The notes beneath the pieces were generated by a model that was not told where the DNA came from, did no database searches, and saw only the letters and a list, made by a program, of their open reading frames with translations. Position numbers and translations under genes: made by a program. DNA of 64,000 nucleotides from Limnohabitans curvus (lineage in GTDB: Bacteria; Pseudomonadota; Gammaproteobacteria; Burkholderiales; Burkholderiaceae_C): assembly GCF_003063475.1 (NCBI RefSeq), contig NZ_NESP01000002.1:95510-159509 (forward strand). The letters run 5' to 3'. Shown here in pieces: positions 19,268 through 28,342 of this stretch; position 1 is the first letter of the stretch, and each line of letters begins with the position of its first letter.

Positions 19268-19777
19268 TTAGAAACGAACTCCAAGAGCAAGACTTAAGCC
19301 TCGCGTTGACTCAGAGTTTGGGCCTCTTCCGTACATCATGTAATCAATTTGCCCGTAGTAATCTTTTGTGAGTTGCATCTGCATTCCAAAACCGTACGCC
19401 ACGTTTGAGACAGCCCCGCCCGCCGAGCCTCCCAGCAGAGTGCGATTGAACCCTATGCGACCGAAGAGTTCAACATCTTCTGCTACGGGGGTATGAGGCT
19501 TCAAGAATACGCCGCCCATGGTGGCTGTTACTTCTTCGTCCTTGTTGACTGTTGTGGCCGCCATGCCTTCCAGCGCCCAGTTTTCATTGATATCCATACC
19601 AATGGTGATGCGAGCCAGCTTTGGCCTGATCTTTGATGTGTCAGGGAATTTGACGATTAAAGGCAAGTGTGCAATCTCTCCATAGAAGACGGGAGAAGTT
19701 TCTTGCTGTTCGTCTTGGGCGAGAACGCTGTGGGCCCAAAGCGTAGAAAGAATCAAAAAATAGAACTTCAATTTCAT
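19268..19777 (-). CDS. small outer-membrane beta-barrel protein
   Basis: A 169-residue secreted protein with a signal peptide (MKLKFYFLILSTLWAHSVLA) and amphipathic strands ending GLSLALGVRF, with the C-terminal aromatic residue of outer-membrane barrels. The length suits an 8-stranded barrel of the OmpA/OmpX/surface-antigen type. I chose ATG 19777 because the signal peptide begins there; an upstream in-frame extension has no signal. It is divergent from a repeat/NHL lipoprotein gene. A clear paralogue with the same layout lies at 62950-63453 (shared blocks FYGEIAHLPLIVKF/FYGEVGQLPLVVRF). Function unknown. Confidence 0.82.
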   Translation of the reverse strand: MKLKFYFLILSTLWAHSVLAQDEQQETSPVFYGEIAHLPLIVKFPDTSKIRPKLARITIGMDINENWALEGMAATTVNKDEEVTATMGGVFLKPHTPVAEDVELFGRIGFNRTLLGGSAGGAVSNVAYGFGMQMQLTKDYYGQIDYMMYGRGPNSESTRGLSLALGVRF

Positions 19778-19945
19778 GAGCGCTCCCTGCCTTGTGTCGT
19801 AAGTCCGATAGATCTCTTCTAGATTGTCAAAATTGTACAACAAATATATACAAATTGTTTTATAAGTAGTAATAGAATACTCTATATTTGTTGAACACCT
19901 TATTTGTGAGAACTATTAGGTGCGTTTTTATGAAGGAGGTTCCTT

Positions 19946-22012
19946 ATGTTTTCTTGTGGTTCTTGTTTCCATCCTCGTAAAGATCGAGGGTTTCTTAGTT
20001 TGCTTCTTTCATTTTTGATGTTAGCAATGCTTAGCGCATGCGGAGGCGGAGGAGGGGCTAGTGGTGGGTTTGAGAATAGAACTTATCCTGTTGGTGGGAG
20101 CATCTCTGGTTTAGCCAGCGGTCAGACGGTGGTGTTGGAAAACAACGGGACGGATCCTTTGTCTGTTCAGGGGAATGGTGATTTTGTTTTTGATACACCT
20201 ATTGCGTTCAACGGCAGTTACAACGTTACAGTTACTGGTCAGCCTACTGGGCAGATGTGTTCAGTCGCAAACAATTCAGGTTTTGGCGCTGGTGTGACGG
20301 CTAATGTGCGTGGCGTCAATATCGTCTGCTCTACTAACCACTACACCGTAGGTGGCAGTGTGTCTGGCTTGGCTAGCGGCCAGTCGGTGATTTTGAGGAA
20401 TAACGGTGCAGATCTTCTGATTGTTCCAGGGAATGTCGATTTTGTCTTTGATACACCGATTGCGTTCAACGGTAGTTATAACGTCGCTGTTGATGCCCAA
20501 CCCACGGGACAAGTTTGTTCAGTCGCAAACAACTCTGGTAGCGGCGCGGGTGTAACAGCCAATGTGACCAGTGTGAGTATCGTTTGTGCAACAGCTACAG
20601 CCAATAGCTACACGATTGGAGGCAGCGTATCCGGGTTGTCCAACGGGCAGCAGGTGACGTTGCAAAACAATGGAGCAGATGCGCTCACTGTGACCTCTAA
20701 CAGCAGTTTTGTGTTCTCGCAACCTGTAGCGCTAAATGGAAGCTATAGCGTGACAGTTGGCACGCAACCCACGGGACAAGTTTGTTCAGTCGCAAACAAC
20801 TCTGGTAGCGGCGCGGGTGTAACAGCCAATGTGACCAGTGTGAGTATCGTTTGTGCAAATGCTCCGGCAAGTACCTACACGATTGGAGGCAGCGTATCCG
20901 GGTTGTCCAACGGGCAGCAGGTGACGTTGCAAAACAATGGGGCAGATGCGCTCACTGTGACCTCTAACAGCAGTTTTGTGTTCTCGCAACCTGTAGCGCT
21001 AAATGGAAGCTATAGCGTGACAGTTAGCACGCAACCTACAGGGCAAGTTTGCTCAGTCACAGCGAACGCGAGCAGTAGTTCAGTGACGAGTGATGTGTCC
21101 AACGTGACTGTTTCATGCTCAGCATCTGCGGCAAGGGCAATTACAACTCCGCTGGTCAGCACAGCAACTGATAATCCAGCCCCCACCGGCGTTGCTGTGG
21201 ATGCGCAAGGAAATGTTTTTGTAGCTCAATGGCGGGATGATTCTGGAAGTGACCCAGGTATTGTTCCTATCGTTTCCAGTGCCTGGCGTACTGTCTCCAA
21301 GATAACCACAAGCAACCAGCAATCAGCCTTTGTCTCAGGATTGATATCACCAGTCGGCTTGACTTTTGATGCAAGTGGGAACTTGTACATTGTTCAAACA
21401 GACTCAACCATAATCAAGAAGGTCACAAGTGCGGGTGTTGTGTCTACGTTTATTGATATAAACGCAATTGATTCGAACATCACTACGCCTGCAGCGATTT
21501 ACTTTGACAGTCAAACCGACAAGTTCTATGTGTCGGACCAGTATAGTGGCTACATCTCAGTTGTTACGTCTGCTGGTACGCGGAGCAGATCAATCCCGCT
21601 ACCCAACTTCCCATCTGTATTAGGAGTTGTAGTTGATGCGAGTGGCAACATTTATGCCAGTGATTACACGAACAGTCGGATCCTGAAGATAGACACCTCA
21701 AACACCGTGACGACATTCGCGGGCTCGTCGCAGGGCTTTGCAGAAGGCACGACAACAAATGCAAAATTCAACAGTCCATACGGCATCACCAAAGACACGA
21801 GTGGAAACCTGTATGTGGCGGATCAAGGAAATAACAAGATCCGCAAGATCACTGCGGCAGGTGTTGTCACTACGCTGGCTCCTACACTGAGTTCTGGTGT
21901 TGCAGCAACTTTCAACGCCCCCACAGGGGTCACAACAGATGCGAATGGGGTTTTGTATGTGACGGAATATTACGGGCGTAAAGTTAGCAATATTGTTTTT
22001 GTTCAGCCTTAG
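19946..22012 (+). CDS. lipoprotein with four 85-89-residue repeats and C-terminal NHL-type propeller
   Basis: A 688-residue protein with a lipoprotein signal (LLSFLMLAMLSACGGGGG; lipobox LSAC). Four repeats follow, each beginning with YxxGGSVSGLxxGQ and ending with a CSVANNSGSGAGVTANV-type stretch that carries paired cysteines. From about residue 395 there are NHL-type blade motifs (GVAVDAQGNVFVAQW, GLTFDASGNLYIVQ, GVVVDASGNIYASD, GITKDTSGNLYVADQGNNKI). GAAGGAGGT precedes the ATG. It is probably anchored in the outer membrane and exposed. The same repeat occurs in lipoproteins at 30840 and 63627, and the same propeller at 52650. The ligand is unknown. Confidence 0.85.
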   Translation: MFSCGSCFHPRKDRGFLSLLLSFLMLAMLSACGGGGGASGGFENRTYPVGGSISGLASGQTVVLENNGTDPLSVQGNGDFVFDTPIAFNGSYNVTVTGQPTGQMCSVANNSGFGAGVTANVRGVNIVCSTNHYTVGGSVSGLASGQSVILRNNGADLLIVPGNVDFVFDTPIAFNGSYNVAVDAQPTGQVCSVANNSGSGAGVTANVTSVSIVCATATANSYTIGGSVSGLSNGQQVTLQNNGADALTVTSNSSFVFSQPVALNGSYSVTVGTQPTGQVCSVANNSGSGAGVTANVTSVSIVCANAPASTYTIGGSVSGLSNGQQVTLQNNGADALTVTSNSSFVFSQPVALNGSYSVTVSTQPTGQVCSVTANASSSSVTSDVSNVTVSCSASAARAITTPLVSTATDNPAPTGVAVDAQGNVFVAQWRDDSGSDPGIVPIVSSAWRTVSKITTSNQQSAFVSGLISPVGLTFDASGNLYIVQTDSTIIKKVTSAGVVSTFIDINAIDSNITTPAAIYFDSQTDKFYVSDQYSGYISVVTSAGTRSRSIPLPNFPSVLGVVVDASGNIYASDYTNSRILKIDTSNTVTTFAGSSQGFAEGTTTNAKFNSPYGITKDTSGNLYVADQGNNKIRKITAAGVVTTLAPTLSSGVAATFNAPTGVTTDANGVLYVTEYYGRKVSNIVFVQP
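20498..21122 (+). repeat. near-identical intragenic repeat DNA
   Basis: Repeat units 3 and 4 of the lipoprotein gene start at 20609 and 20876, exactly 267 bp apart, and are almost identical over much of their length. A block of about 95 bp, from CCCACGGGACAAGTTTG to AGTATCGTTTGTGCAA, occurs at about 20499-20592 and 20767-20859. It occurs again, identical as far as I can read, at about 63908-63999. This favours recombination or gene conversion within and between these genes. Confidence 0.85.
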
Positions 22013-22271
22013 GAATTGATATGAGTGCTAAGGGCGAGGGCTGAGAAGCCTGAACCCTTAGTGGCCTGATTGTCCGGGCGCACAGAGCGTAAGAATATTG
22101 TTCGATTAGGGAGAGTGGCACGGCTCGGTTGCGGCTGGGCTCTGGGCTTTTTTGTTGCTCAAGGAGCCAAAATGTTTATTTTTAAGTTATTTAAATTATT
22201 TTGAATACTTAATAAGTTAACTATACTTGCCGTCTATTGGGTGGCTTCTTATGAAAATCGCGAGGCAAAGC
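22013..22271 (+). promoter_or_regulatory. AT-rich upstream region of the purine operon
   Basis: An AT-rich stretch (22165-22230) precedes xdhA. It contains TTGAAT at 22201-22206 and TATACT at 22222-22227, 15 bases apart, a suboptimal sigma-70 promoter candidate. The 10-mer TTAACTATAC (22217-22226) is repeated upstream of the oxidoreductase gene at 56968-56977. Confidence 0.35.
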
Positions 22272-23738
22272 ATGTCACAAACCACAAATCGTGAAGGTGT
22301 TCTACGGTTCTGGAAGCGAGGGCAAATCATCGAGTTAGACAATATTCCGCCAGACAGGATGCTGCTAGATCTCTTGAGGGAGGATTTACGCGTATGCGAT
22401 GCTAAAGAGGGCTGTGCGGCGGGTGATTGTGGCGCCTGTACGGTGGTTATTGCGGACACGGTGGATGGTGAGCATTTAGATTTCCGAGCGATCAACAGCT
22501 GTATTCGTCCTGCACATGCTATTCATGGAATGGCCTTATGGACGGCAGCCGATCTGGCTCAAGAGGGGGTGCTTCATCCAGCACAGGCTGCGATTGTTCA
22601 GCGACATGGGACACAGTGTGGATTTTGTACGCCTGGCGTAGTGATGAGTTTATTTTCGCTGTATCAACGTACATGTGCACAGAGTGAGGAGCTTCAAAAA
22701 TCTCATGTGATCGATGCCTTGTCCGGGAATTTGTGCCGTTGTACGGGCTATCGATCTATCGTTGATGCTGCATTTTCTATGCGTGACTATCCAAAAGTAC
22801 TTGAAAATGAGAAAGAAATTGCTCATCAGTTAATGACGATTCGGTCTTGTGCGCATAGTGTTATGAATTATGAGATGCCGACGGAGTTGTCGACATTATT
22901 AGAGCTGAGAGCCCAGCATCAGAAGGCTCAGTTGATTGCCGGCGCTACGGATGTTGGCATATGGGTAAAGCAGGGTATGAAACATCTGCCCCACATCATT
23001 GATGTGCATCGTGTCAAAGAGTTGCGTGCGATAGAAGTTACTGCCAATCATTTGTGTATAGGTGCGGCCGTGTCGTTGCAAGAGGCCTTTGATGTACTCG
23101 CGAAAGAGCGCCCTGTCGTTAAAGCGTTCGCAGCACGTTTTGCTGGGTGGCCTGTACGGCAATCGGGCACGCTAGGCGGCAATATTGCAAATGGCTCACC
23201 GATTGGCGACAGCATGCCTCTGCTGTTGTCTTTAGATGCAACAGTGGTGTTGAAAGCGTGGCGCAACTCTAAGGTAATGTCTAGAGAGTTGCCTTTGTCC
23301 GAGTTCTATATGGGCTACAAGAAGACGGTGATGTGGCCTGATGAGGTGTTAGTTTGTATCAAGGTTCCTCGGCCATCTGAAGGCGAGTGGTTGGGCTTGT
23401 ACAAGGTATCGAAGCGACACGAAGACGATATTTCCGCAGTGTGTATGGCCATTCGCATAGAGGGGCATAAGCAAGGACTGGATGTTGTGAGAATCGGTCT
23501 TGGCGGCGTGGCAGCAACCCCTGTTCGTGCAATGAGAACGGAGTGCATTTTGCAGGGCCGAGAAGATGAGTATGCGGTTTGGAAAGAGGCGCAAGTTGAA
23601 ATCGCGAACGAATTCGAGCCAATTTCAGATTTACGAGCGAGTGGTGAGTATCGACAAATAGTCTTGGGTAATTTGCTCGAGCGGGCATACCTAGAGCGCA
23701 CGAAACAAGGCGCGGTACGTTTGGAGGACTTGTCATGA
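22272..23738 (+). CDS. xdhA: xanthine dehydrogenase small subunit (2Fe-2S and FAD)
   Basis: A 488-residue subunit. The plant-type 2Fe-2S cysteines are in CDAKEGCAAGDCGACTVV. The second cluster is in QCGFCTPGVVMS and GNLCRCTGYRSI. The FAD-binding domain follows, with LIAGATDVGIWVKQ and GGNIANGSPIGDSMP. It passes electrons from the molybdenum subunit to NAD in the oxidation of hypoxanthine and xanthine to urate. I prefer the ATG at 22272, which has GAGG six bases upstream; an in-frame ATG at 22251 is also possible. Its stop overlaps the start of xdhB (ATGA). Confidence 0.92.
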   Translation: MSQTTNREGVLRFWKRGQIIELDNIPPDRMLLDLLREDLRVCDAKEGCAAGDCGACTVVIADTVDGEHLDFRAINSCIRPAHAIHGMALWTAADLAQEGVLHPAQAAIVQRHGTQCGFCTPGVVMSLFSLYQRTCAQSEELQKSHVIDALSGNLCRCTGYRSIVDAAFSMRDYPKVLENEKEIAHQLMTIRSCAHSVMNYEMPTELSTLLELRAQHQKAQLIAGATDVGIWVKQGMKHLPHIIDVHRVKELRAIEVTANHLCIGAAVSLQEAFDVLAKERPVVKAFAARFAGWPVRQSGTLGGNIANGSPIGDSMPLLLSLDATVVLKAWRNSKVMSRELPLSEFYMGYKKTVMWPDEVLVCIKVPRPSEGEWLGLYKVSKRHEDDISAVCMAIRIEGHKQGLDVVRIGLGGVAATPVRAMRTECILQGREDEYAVWKEAQVEIANEFEPISDLRASGEYRQIVLGNLLERAYLERTKQGAVRLEDLS

Positions 23739-26035
23739 ACAGCATAAATACTTTGTTAAAGAGTAGTGACTCTCACGAGAGTGCTATAGGACATGTCCAA
23801 GGGACCGCCCCATATGTTGATGACATGCCATTAATAGAGGGCACATTGCATGGAGTTGTCGTATTGAGTTCGCTCGCCGCAGGAACTCTTTCTCATGTGG
23901 ATTGGGTATGGGCACAGTCGCAAGAAGGGGTCTCGGGAGTTGTGACTGGGAGCGACATACCAGGGAGCAGCAAATTAGCCACTTATGTGGCGGATGAGAA
24001 TATCTTTGCAGAGAGCGAAATTGCATACTACGGTCAAGTGGTAGGACTGGTGGTGGCAAAAAGGCGAGAGGTTGCGGCGCGAGTGGCTAATTCAGTACCG
24101 ATGCGAATCGATGCCGAGGCCCCCACCTTGGACGCAAGACAAGCATGTGCACAGTCAAGCTTTGTACTGCCAAGTGTTCATTTAGAAAGAGGGGCAATTG
24201 ATGCTGGGTGGCAAGAGAGTGTTTATCAGCTATCTGGCAAATTAGAGGTGGGAGGACAAGAGCATTTCTATCTTGAGGGTCAGGTGGCATACGCCATATC
24301 TCAAGCAGACGGACGGTGGGAGATTCATTCCAGCACCCAGCACCCAGGGGAGGTGCAACATTGGGTCGCACATGCGCTGAATATTCCGATGCATCAGGTG
24401 CGTGTGATTTGTCGTCGCATGGGTGGGGGTTTTGGGGGAAAAGAGACCCAAGCTGGCCACTTGGCGGTGTGGGCAGCATTGGCCGCAAACAAGTTCAAAG
24501 TGCCCGTGAAAGTACGTTTAGACCGCAAAGATGATATGTTGGTGACAGGAAAACGTCATCCATTCAGTCACGAATGGCAAGTGGGTTTTGATGCCGATGG
24601 TCGAGTTAAGGCATTCGAATCATTGCAGATGGCGCATTGCGGGCATAGCGCAGATTTGAGTGGCCCAGTTGCAGATCGAGCAATCTTTCATACAGATAAC
24701 GCATATTGGTTACCTGCAGTTAAGGTGACATCACATCGTTGCAAGATGAATACACAGAGCCATACGGCATTTAGAGGCTTTGGGGGGCCGCAGGGGGTGA
24801 TTCTGATTGAGACGGTGATGGGAGATATCGCACGGTGTCTGAAGAAGGATGCCTTAGATGTTCGCTTGCAAAATCTCTATGGAATTCAAGAGCGCAATAT
24901 TACGCCCTATGGAATGGAGATTGAAGACAACGTCTTAGAAGCACTAATCACGCAACTTGCGACTGATTGCCAGTACCGGGTAAGGCGTGAGGAGATCAAA
25001 CAATGGAATGCTCAATCGGAAAATCTTAAGAAAGGATTGGCGTTAACGCCAGTCAAGTTTGGAATCAGTTTCACTGCGACGCAATTTAATCAAGCGGGTG
25101 CCTTGGTGAGTGTGTTTACAGATGGCAGCGTTTTGGTGAATCACGGTGGAACCGAAATGGGACAAGGTCTTCATACGAAGGTCTGTCTGGTGGTGGCCCG
25201 AACGTTAGGGATCTCCGAGCAGCGTGTTCGTATCAGTGCAAGTGACACTGACAAAGTAGCCAATGCAAGTGCAACGGCGGCTTCTAGTGGAACAGACATG
25301 AATGGGAGAGCCGCAGAGTATGCCGCGCTTCGGATCAAGAAGAACATTGCAGATTGCCTTGCCAAAAACGATGGATGTTCTGCGGATGAGATCACCTTTA
25401 TTGATGACTCGGTCGTAACGCCACGGCACAAGCGCAGTTTCGAAGAGGCTGTGCAATTTGCCTACAAGCAACGGGTGCAATTGTGGAGTGATGGGTTCTA
25501 TGCGACGCCGAAGATCAACTACGATCCAAAAACATTGACGGGGCGGCCTTTCTACTATTTCTCCTACGGCGCAGCATGCAGTGAGGTTGCAATTGATCTT
25601 CTAACGGGCGAGTACAAGCTACTTAGAACAGACATATTGCATGATGTTGGGAGATCATTACATCCAGAGATTGACATCGGGCAAATCGAGGGAGGGTTCT
25701 TGCAAGGTGTTGGATGGTTAACGACCGAGGAGCTGGTGTGGGATCAGAGCGGTAAGCTCTTAACGCAAGGTGCGAGTACCTACAAGATTCCGACAGCAGC
25801 AGATATGCCAGAGGAATTGAATGTTAGTTTGTGGATGGAAGAGAACCGTGAGGCAAACGTCGGTGGGAGTAAGGCAGTTGGGGAGCCGCCCTTTATGCTT
25901 GGGATAAGTGTTTTTGAAGCGTTAAGAGATGCTGTGGGGTCGGTTAGGGATTCGACAACGCCCGTTGAGTTAGATGCTCCCGCAACGCCAGAGCGAGTTC
26001 TCAAAGCGGTTACACGTGTTAGAGAAGTGGACTAA
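23735..26035 (+). CDS. xdhB: xanthine dehydrogenase large (molybdopterin) subunit
   Basis: A 766-residue molybdenum subunit. The N-terminal a/b-hammerhead domain has HVQGTAPYVDDMP. The motif RRMGGGFGGKETQAG near residue 230, HTAFRGFGGPQGV near 345, GGTEMGQGLHTKV near 470 and the C-terminal GGSKAVGEPPFMLG block with the catalytic glutamate are all present. It binds the purine at the molybdopterin centre. It is translationally coupled to xdhA and followed three bases later by guanine deaminase. The maturation chaperone gene xdhC is not in this operon. Confidence 0.93.
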   Translation: MNSINTLLKSSDSHESAIGHVQGTAPYVDDMPLIEGTLHGVVVLSSLAAGTLSHVDWVWAQSQEGVSGVVTGSDIPGSSKLATYVADENIFAESEIAYYGQVVGLVVAKRREVAARVANSVPMRIDAEAPTLDARQACAQSSFVLPSVHLERGAIDAGWQESVYQLSGKLEVGGQEHFYLEGQVAYAISQADGRWEIHSSTQHPGEVQHWVAHALNIPMHQVRVICRRMGGGFGGKETQAGHLAVWAALAANKFKVPVKVRLDRKDDMLVTGKRHPFSHEWQVGFDADGRVKAFESLQMAHCGHSADLSGPVADRAIFHTDNAYWLPAVKVTSHRCKMNTQSHTAFRGFGGPQGVILIETVMGDIARCLKKDALDVRLQNLYGIQERNITPYGMEIEDNVLEALITQLATDCQYRVRREEIKQWNAQSENLKKGLALTPVKFGISFTATQFNQAGALVSVFTDGSVLVNHGGTEMGQGLHTKVCLVVARTLGISEQRVRISASDTDKVANASATAASSGTDMNGRAAEYAALRIKKNIADCLAKNDGCSADEITFIDDSVVTPRHKRSFEEAVQFAYKQRVQLWSDGFYATPKINYDPKTLTGRPFYYFSYGAACSEVAIDLLTGEYKLLRTDILHDVGRSLHPEIDIGQIEGGFLQGVGWLTTEELVWDQSGKLLTQGASTYKIPTAADMPEELNVSLWMEENREANVGGSKAVGEPPFMLGISVFEALRDAVGSVRDSTTPVELDAPATPERVLKAVTRVREVD

Positions 26036-26038
26036 CTG

Positions 26039-27388
26039 ATGAATATTGAGCGCAAAAAGAAAAGAGGGTGGCGCGCAAATTTGTTGTGGTTTGCAGATGC
26101 AGCTAAGAAAGAGCTTTCGTACTTACAAGACGGGCTATTGATAACAGCTGAAGGTGCCGATGGGGTTGTCCGTATTGAAGCGTTGGGCGCTTATCAAGAG
26201 GTTCGACAAAAGTATTGCGATGTGAGTGTGACGCATTGGCCAGATCGTTGCATAGCCCCTGGCTTTATTGATTTGCATGTTCATTATTCTCAAACGGACG
26301 TGATTGCATCGCCTGCACAAGGGCTTCTTCCCTGGTTGGAGCAGTACACATTTCCGCATGAGAAGAGGTTCTCTGAGATTGATTACGCGAGTTCGGTTGC
26401 TCGATATTTCTTAGATGAATTGCAAAGAAACGGAGTAACAACGGCGCTTTGTTTTGCGACTTCACATGTTGAGTCGGTTGACGCATTGATGCAAGAAGCT
26501 CAAGCGAGAAGACTTCGAATGATTACGGGGAAGGTTTTGCAAGACCGATTCAGTCCGGATGGGTTACGAGATGTAGATACTGCTCAGAGCTTGCAACAAA
26601 CACAAAGTTTGATTGAGAAGTGGCATAAGAAAGACCGGCTTGGATATGCCATCACCCCTCGATTTGCGCCGACTAGTTCAGAACGACAACTACGCGGGTG
26701 CGGGGAGTTGGCGCAACAATATCCGGATGTGTGGGTACAGTCCCACGCGGCTGAAAACAAAGACGAGATCCGATGGGTAAAGGAGCTCTATCCAAAAGCG
26801 CGCAGTTACATAGATGTCTACGATCAAGTTGGTTTGTTGAGACAACGAGCTATTTATGCGCACTGTGTGCACATAGATGGGGAAGATCGTGACCGATTGG
26901 CTGACGTTGGGGCGTCAATTGCCTGTAGTCCTACCAGTAACTTATTTCTTGGTAGTGGTTTTTTCGATTTCGCGGGTGCAGACGAGGCGGGTGTGAAGTA
27001 TGGTCTAGCGAGCGATGTCGGTGGGGGAACAAGCTTCTCGCCATTTGTCACCATGCATGCGGCTTATACCGTAGCTCTCCAAGATGCTGGGCGAAGAAGT
27101 CATAGTTTGTCCCCTCATGACTTGTGGTGGATGCACACAGCAGGAGCAGCCCAATGCTTAGGATTGGAGGGCATTGTTGGGAATTTATTGCCAGGGTGTG
27201 AAGCGGATTTCGTTGTTATAAATCCATCGGCAACGGAGTTGCTGAAACGGCGGACCACTCAAGCCGAGTCTTTAGAGGAATGGTTGTTCGCGATGATTGT
27301 TTTAGGTGATGATCGACTGATCTCTCGCACGGTTATCCAAGGCGATGATTACGCAAAGGTGGGGCAGGCCTATTGGCCAGAGATATAG
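26039..27388 (+). CDS. guaD: guanine deaminase
   Basis: A 449-residue amidohydrolase. The metal motif PGFIDLHVHYSQTDVI is near residue 80, the third metal histidine is in WVQSHAAENKDE near 235, and the fourth metal region ASDVGGGTSFSPF is near 322. The residue pattern matches GuaD, which converts guanine to xanthine with release of ammonia. It ends the xdhAB operon and supplies xanthine to the dehydrogenase. Start ATG 26039 follows the xdhB stop by three bases. Confidence 0.92.
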   Translation: MNIERKKKRGWRANLLWFADAAKKELSYLQDGLLITAEGADGVVRIEALGAYQEVRQKYCDVSVTHWPDRCIAPGFIDLHVHYSQTDVIASPAQGLLPWLEQYTFPHEKRFSEIDYASSVARYFLDELQRNGVTTALCFATSHVESVDALMQEAQARRLRMITGKVLQDRFSPDGLRDVDTAQSLQQTQSLIEKWHKKDRLGYAITPRFAPTSSERQLRGCGELAQQYPDVWVQSHAAENKDEIRWVKELYPKARSYIDVYDQVGLLRQRAIYAHCVHIDGEDRDRLADVGASIACSPTSNLFLGSGFFDFAGADEAGVKYGLASDVGGGTSFSPFVTMHAAYTVALQDAGRRSHSLSPHDLWWMHTAGAAQCLGLEGIVGNLLPGCEADFVVINPSATELLKRRTTQAESLEEWLFAMIVLGDDRLISRTVIQGDDYAKVGQAYWPEI

Positions 27389-27471
27389 AGATGATCTCTG
27401 AAGAATATGTCATGAATTTTGTGTAGAAGGGAGCTGCATTTTGAGAGGCCATTGTTCCTGCTAGAGCCCAA

Positions 27472-27917
27472 CTACTTTATTACGACATGCAACAGAGTCA
27501 ATCTCCGTGTCCTCACACCTAGTAGATGCAACTTCCCATTGAAGCTCTCGATGTAGCCGTTTTGCATGGGGCGTCCTGGTTGAGTCAAGATATGCCTCAC
27601 ACCATGCGCCGTTGCCCAAGCCATAAAAGCTTGGCTCGCGAACTCAGGGCCGTTGTCTGTTCGTACTGCTAACGGGTAGCCTCTGAAGATCGCCGCTTGG
27701 TCCAGCAAACGAGTCACGTACTGGTCTGAATGCCATAGTCCACCGCAATGTCTACGCACTCATGACTGAAGTCATCGGCCACTGTTAGGCATTTGATCCT
27801 GCGACCGTTGGACAAGCTATCTGAGACAAAGTCCATGTTCCAAACCTCGTTGACGGTTTGCGCCAATTGCATTGGCACACGTTCATTCAATGGGCGCATG
27901 TCCTTACATCTAGTAGA
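27472..27917 (-). pseudogene. IS3-family transposase (OrfB) relic, frameshifted and truncated
   Basis: Two minus-strand frames carry parts of one integrase-core transposase. One has VNEVWNMDFVSDSLSNGRR with the first catalytic aspartate. The other has YPLAVRTDNGPEFASQAF with the second and MQNGYIESFNGKL with the glutamate. The frame changes at about 27715-27735, and both ends of the gene are missing. The IS66 element at 27918 borders it directly, so it was already a relic or was cut by that insertion. Confidence 0.85.
27910..27917. repeat. 8-bp target duplication, left side of IS66 element
   Basis: CTAGTAGA here is repeated exactly at 30840-30847. Eight-base duplications are the family rule for IS66. 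Confidence 0.9.
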
Positions 27918-28014
27918 GTAAGCGTCTAGCAAACACATCTTGCATGTGAACGGTTTTGATGTAGACAGCATTTAAACTGTAAACTTATTGTCTGTGTCGA
28001 GAGTTTTAACTGCC

Positions 28015-28323
28015 ATGAGTACCAAGCAAACCGTTCTTGATCGGGAGTTGTTTGCACAAGCTCTGCGCCATATGGGTGAACAAGATCTGCTCTATCTCAA
28101 CCGTATGGTTGTCGAACGGTTAAATCTGTTGGCTCAAGCCAAGAGTACTGTCCAACTGGCTCAATTCACCGAGGGTGACCGAGTCCACTTCACCACCGGC
28201 GATGGCATCACCAAATACGCTTTGGTTGTACGCCTCAACAAAAAGACAGCCAGCTTGCTCACAGATGACGGACAGAACTGGAAGGTCTCACCGCAGTTGT
28301 TGCGCAAGGCCAGTCCCGCTTGA
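28015..28323 (+). CDS. passenger gene of IS66 element, unknown function
   Basis: A 102-residue protein beginning MSTKQTVLDRELFAQALRHM. It is hydrophilic, with a helical N-terminal half (VVERLNLLAQAKSTVQLAQF) and a beta-rich C-terminal half (EGDRVHFTTGDGITKYALVV, then NWKVSPQLLRKA) resembling a small SH3-like domain. I use the ATG at 28015 rather than an upstream TTG. It lies inside the IS66 ends and converges on tnpC. A decayed similar sequence occurs on the plus strand near 31896-31975, outside the element. I do not recognise the family. A DNA- or RNA-binding accessory role would be a guess. Confidence 0.7.
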   Translation: MSTKQTVLDRELFAQALRHMGEQDLLYLNRMVVERLNLLAQAKSTVQLAQFTEGDRVHFTTGDGITKYALVVRLNKKTASLLTDDGQNWKVSPQLLRKASPA

Positions 28324-28342
28324 GTTCTATTGCTCCAGTCGC

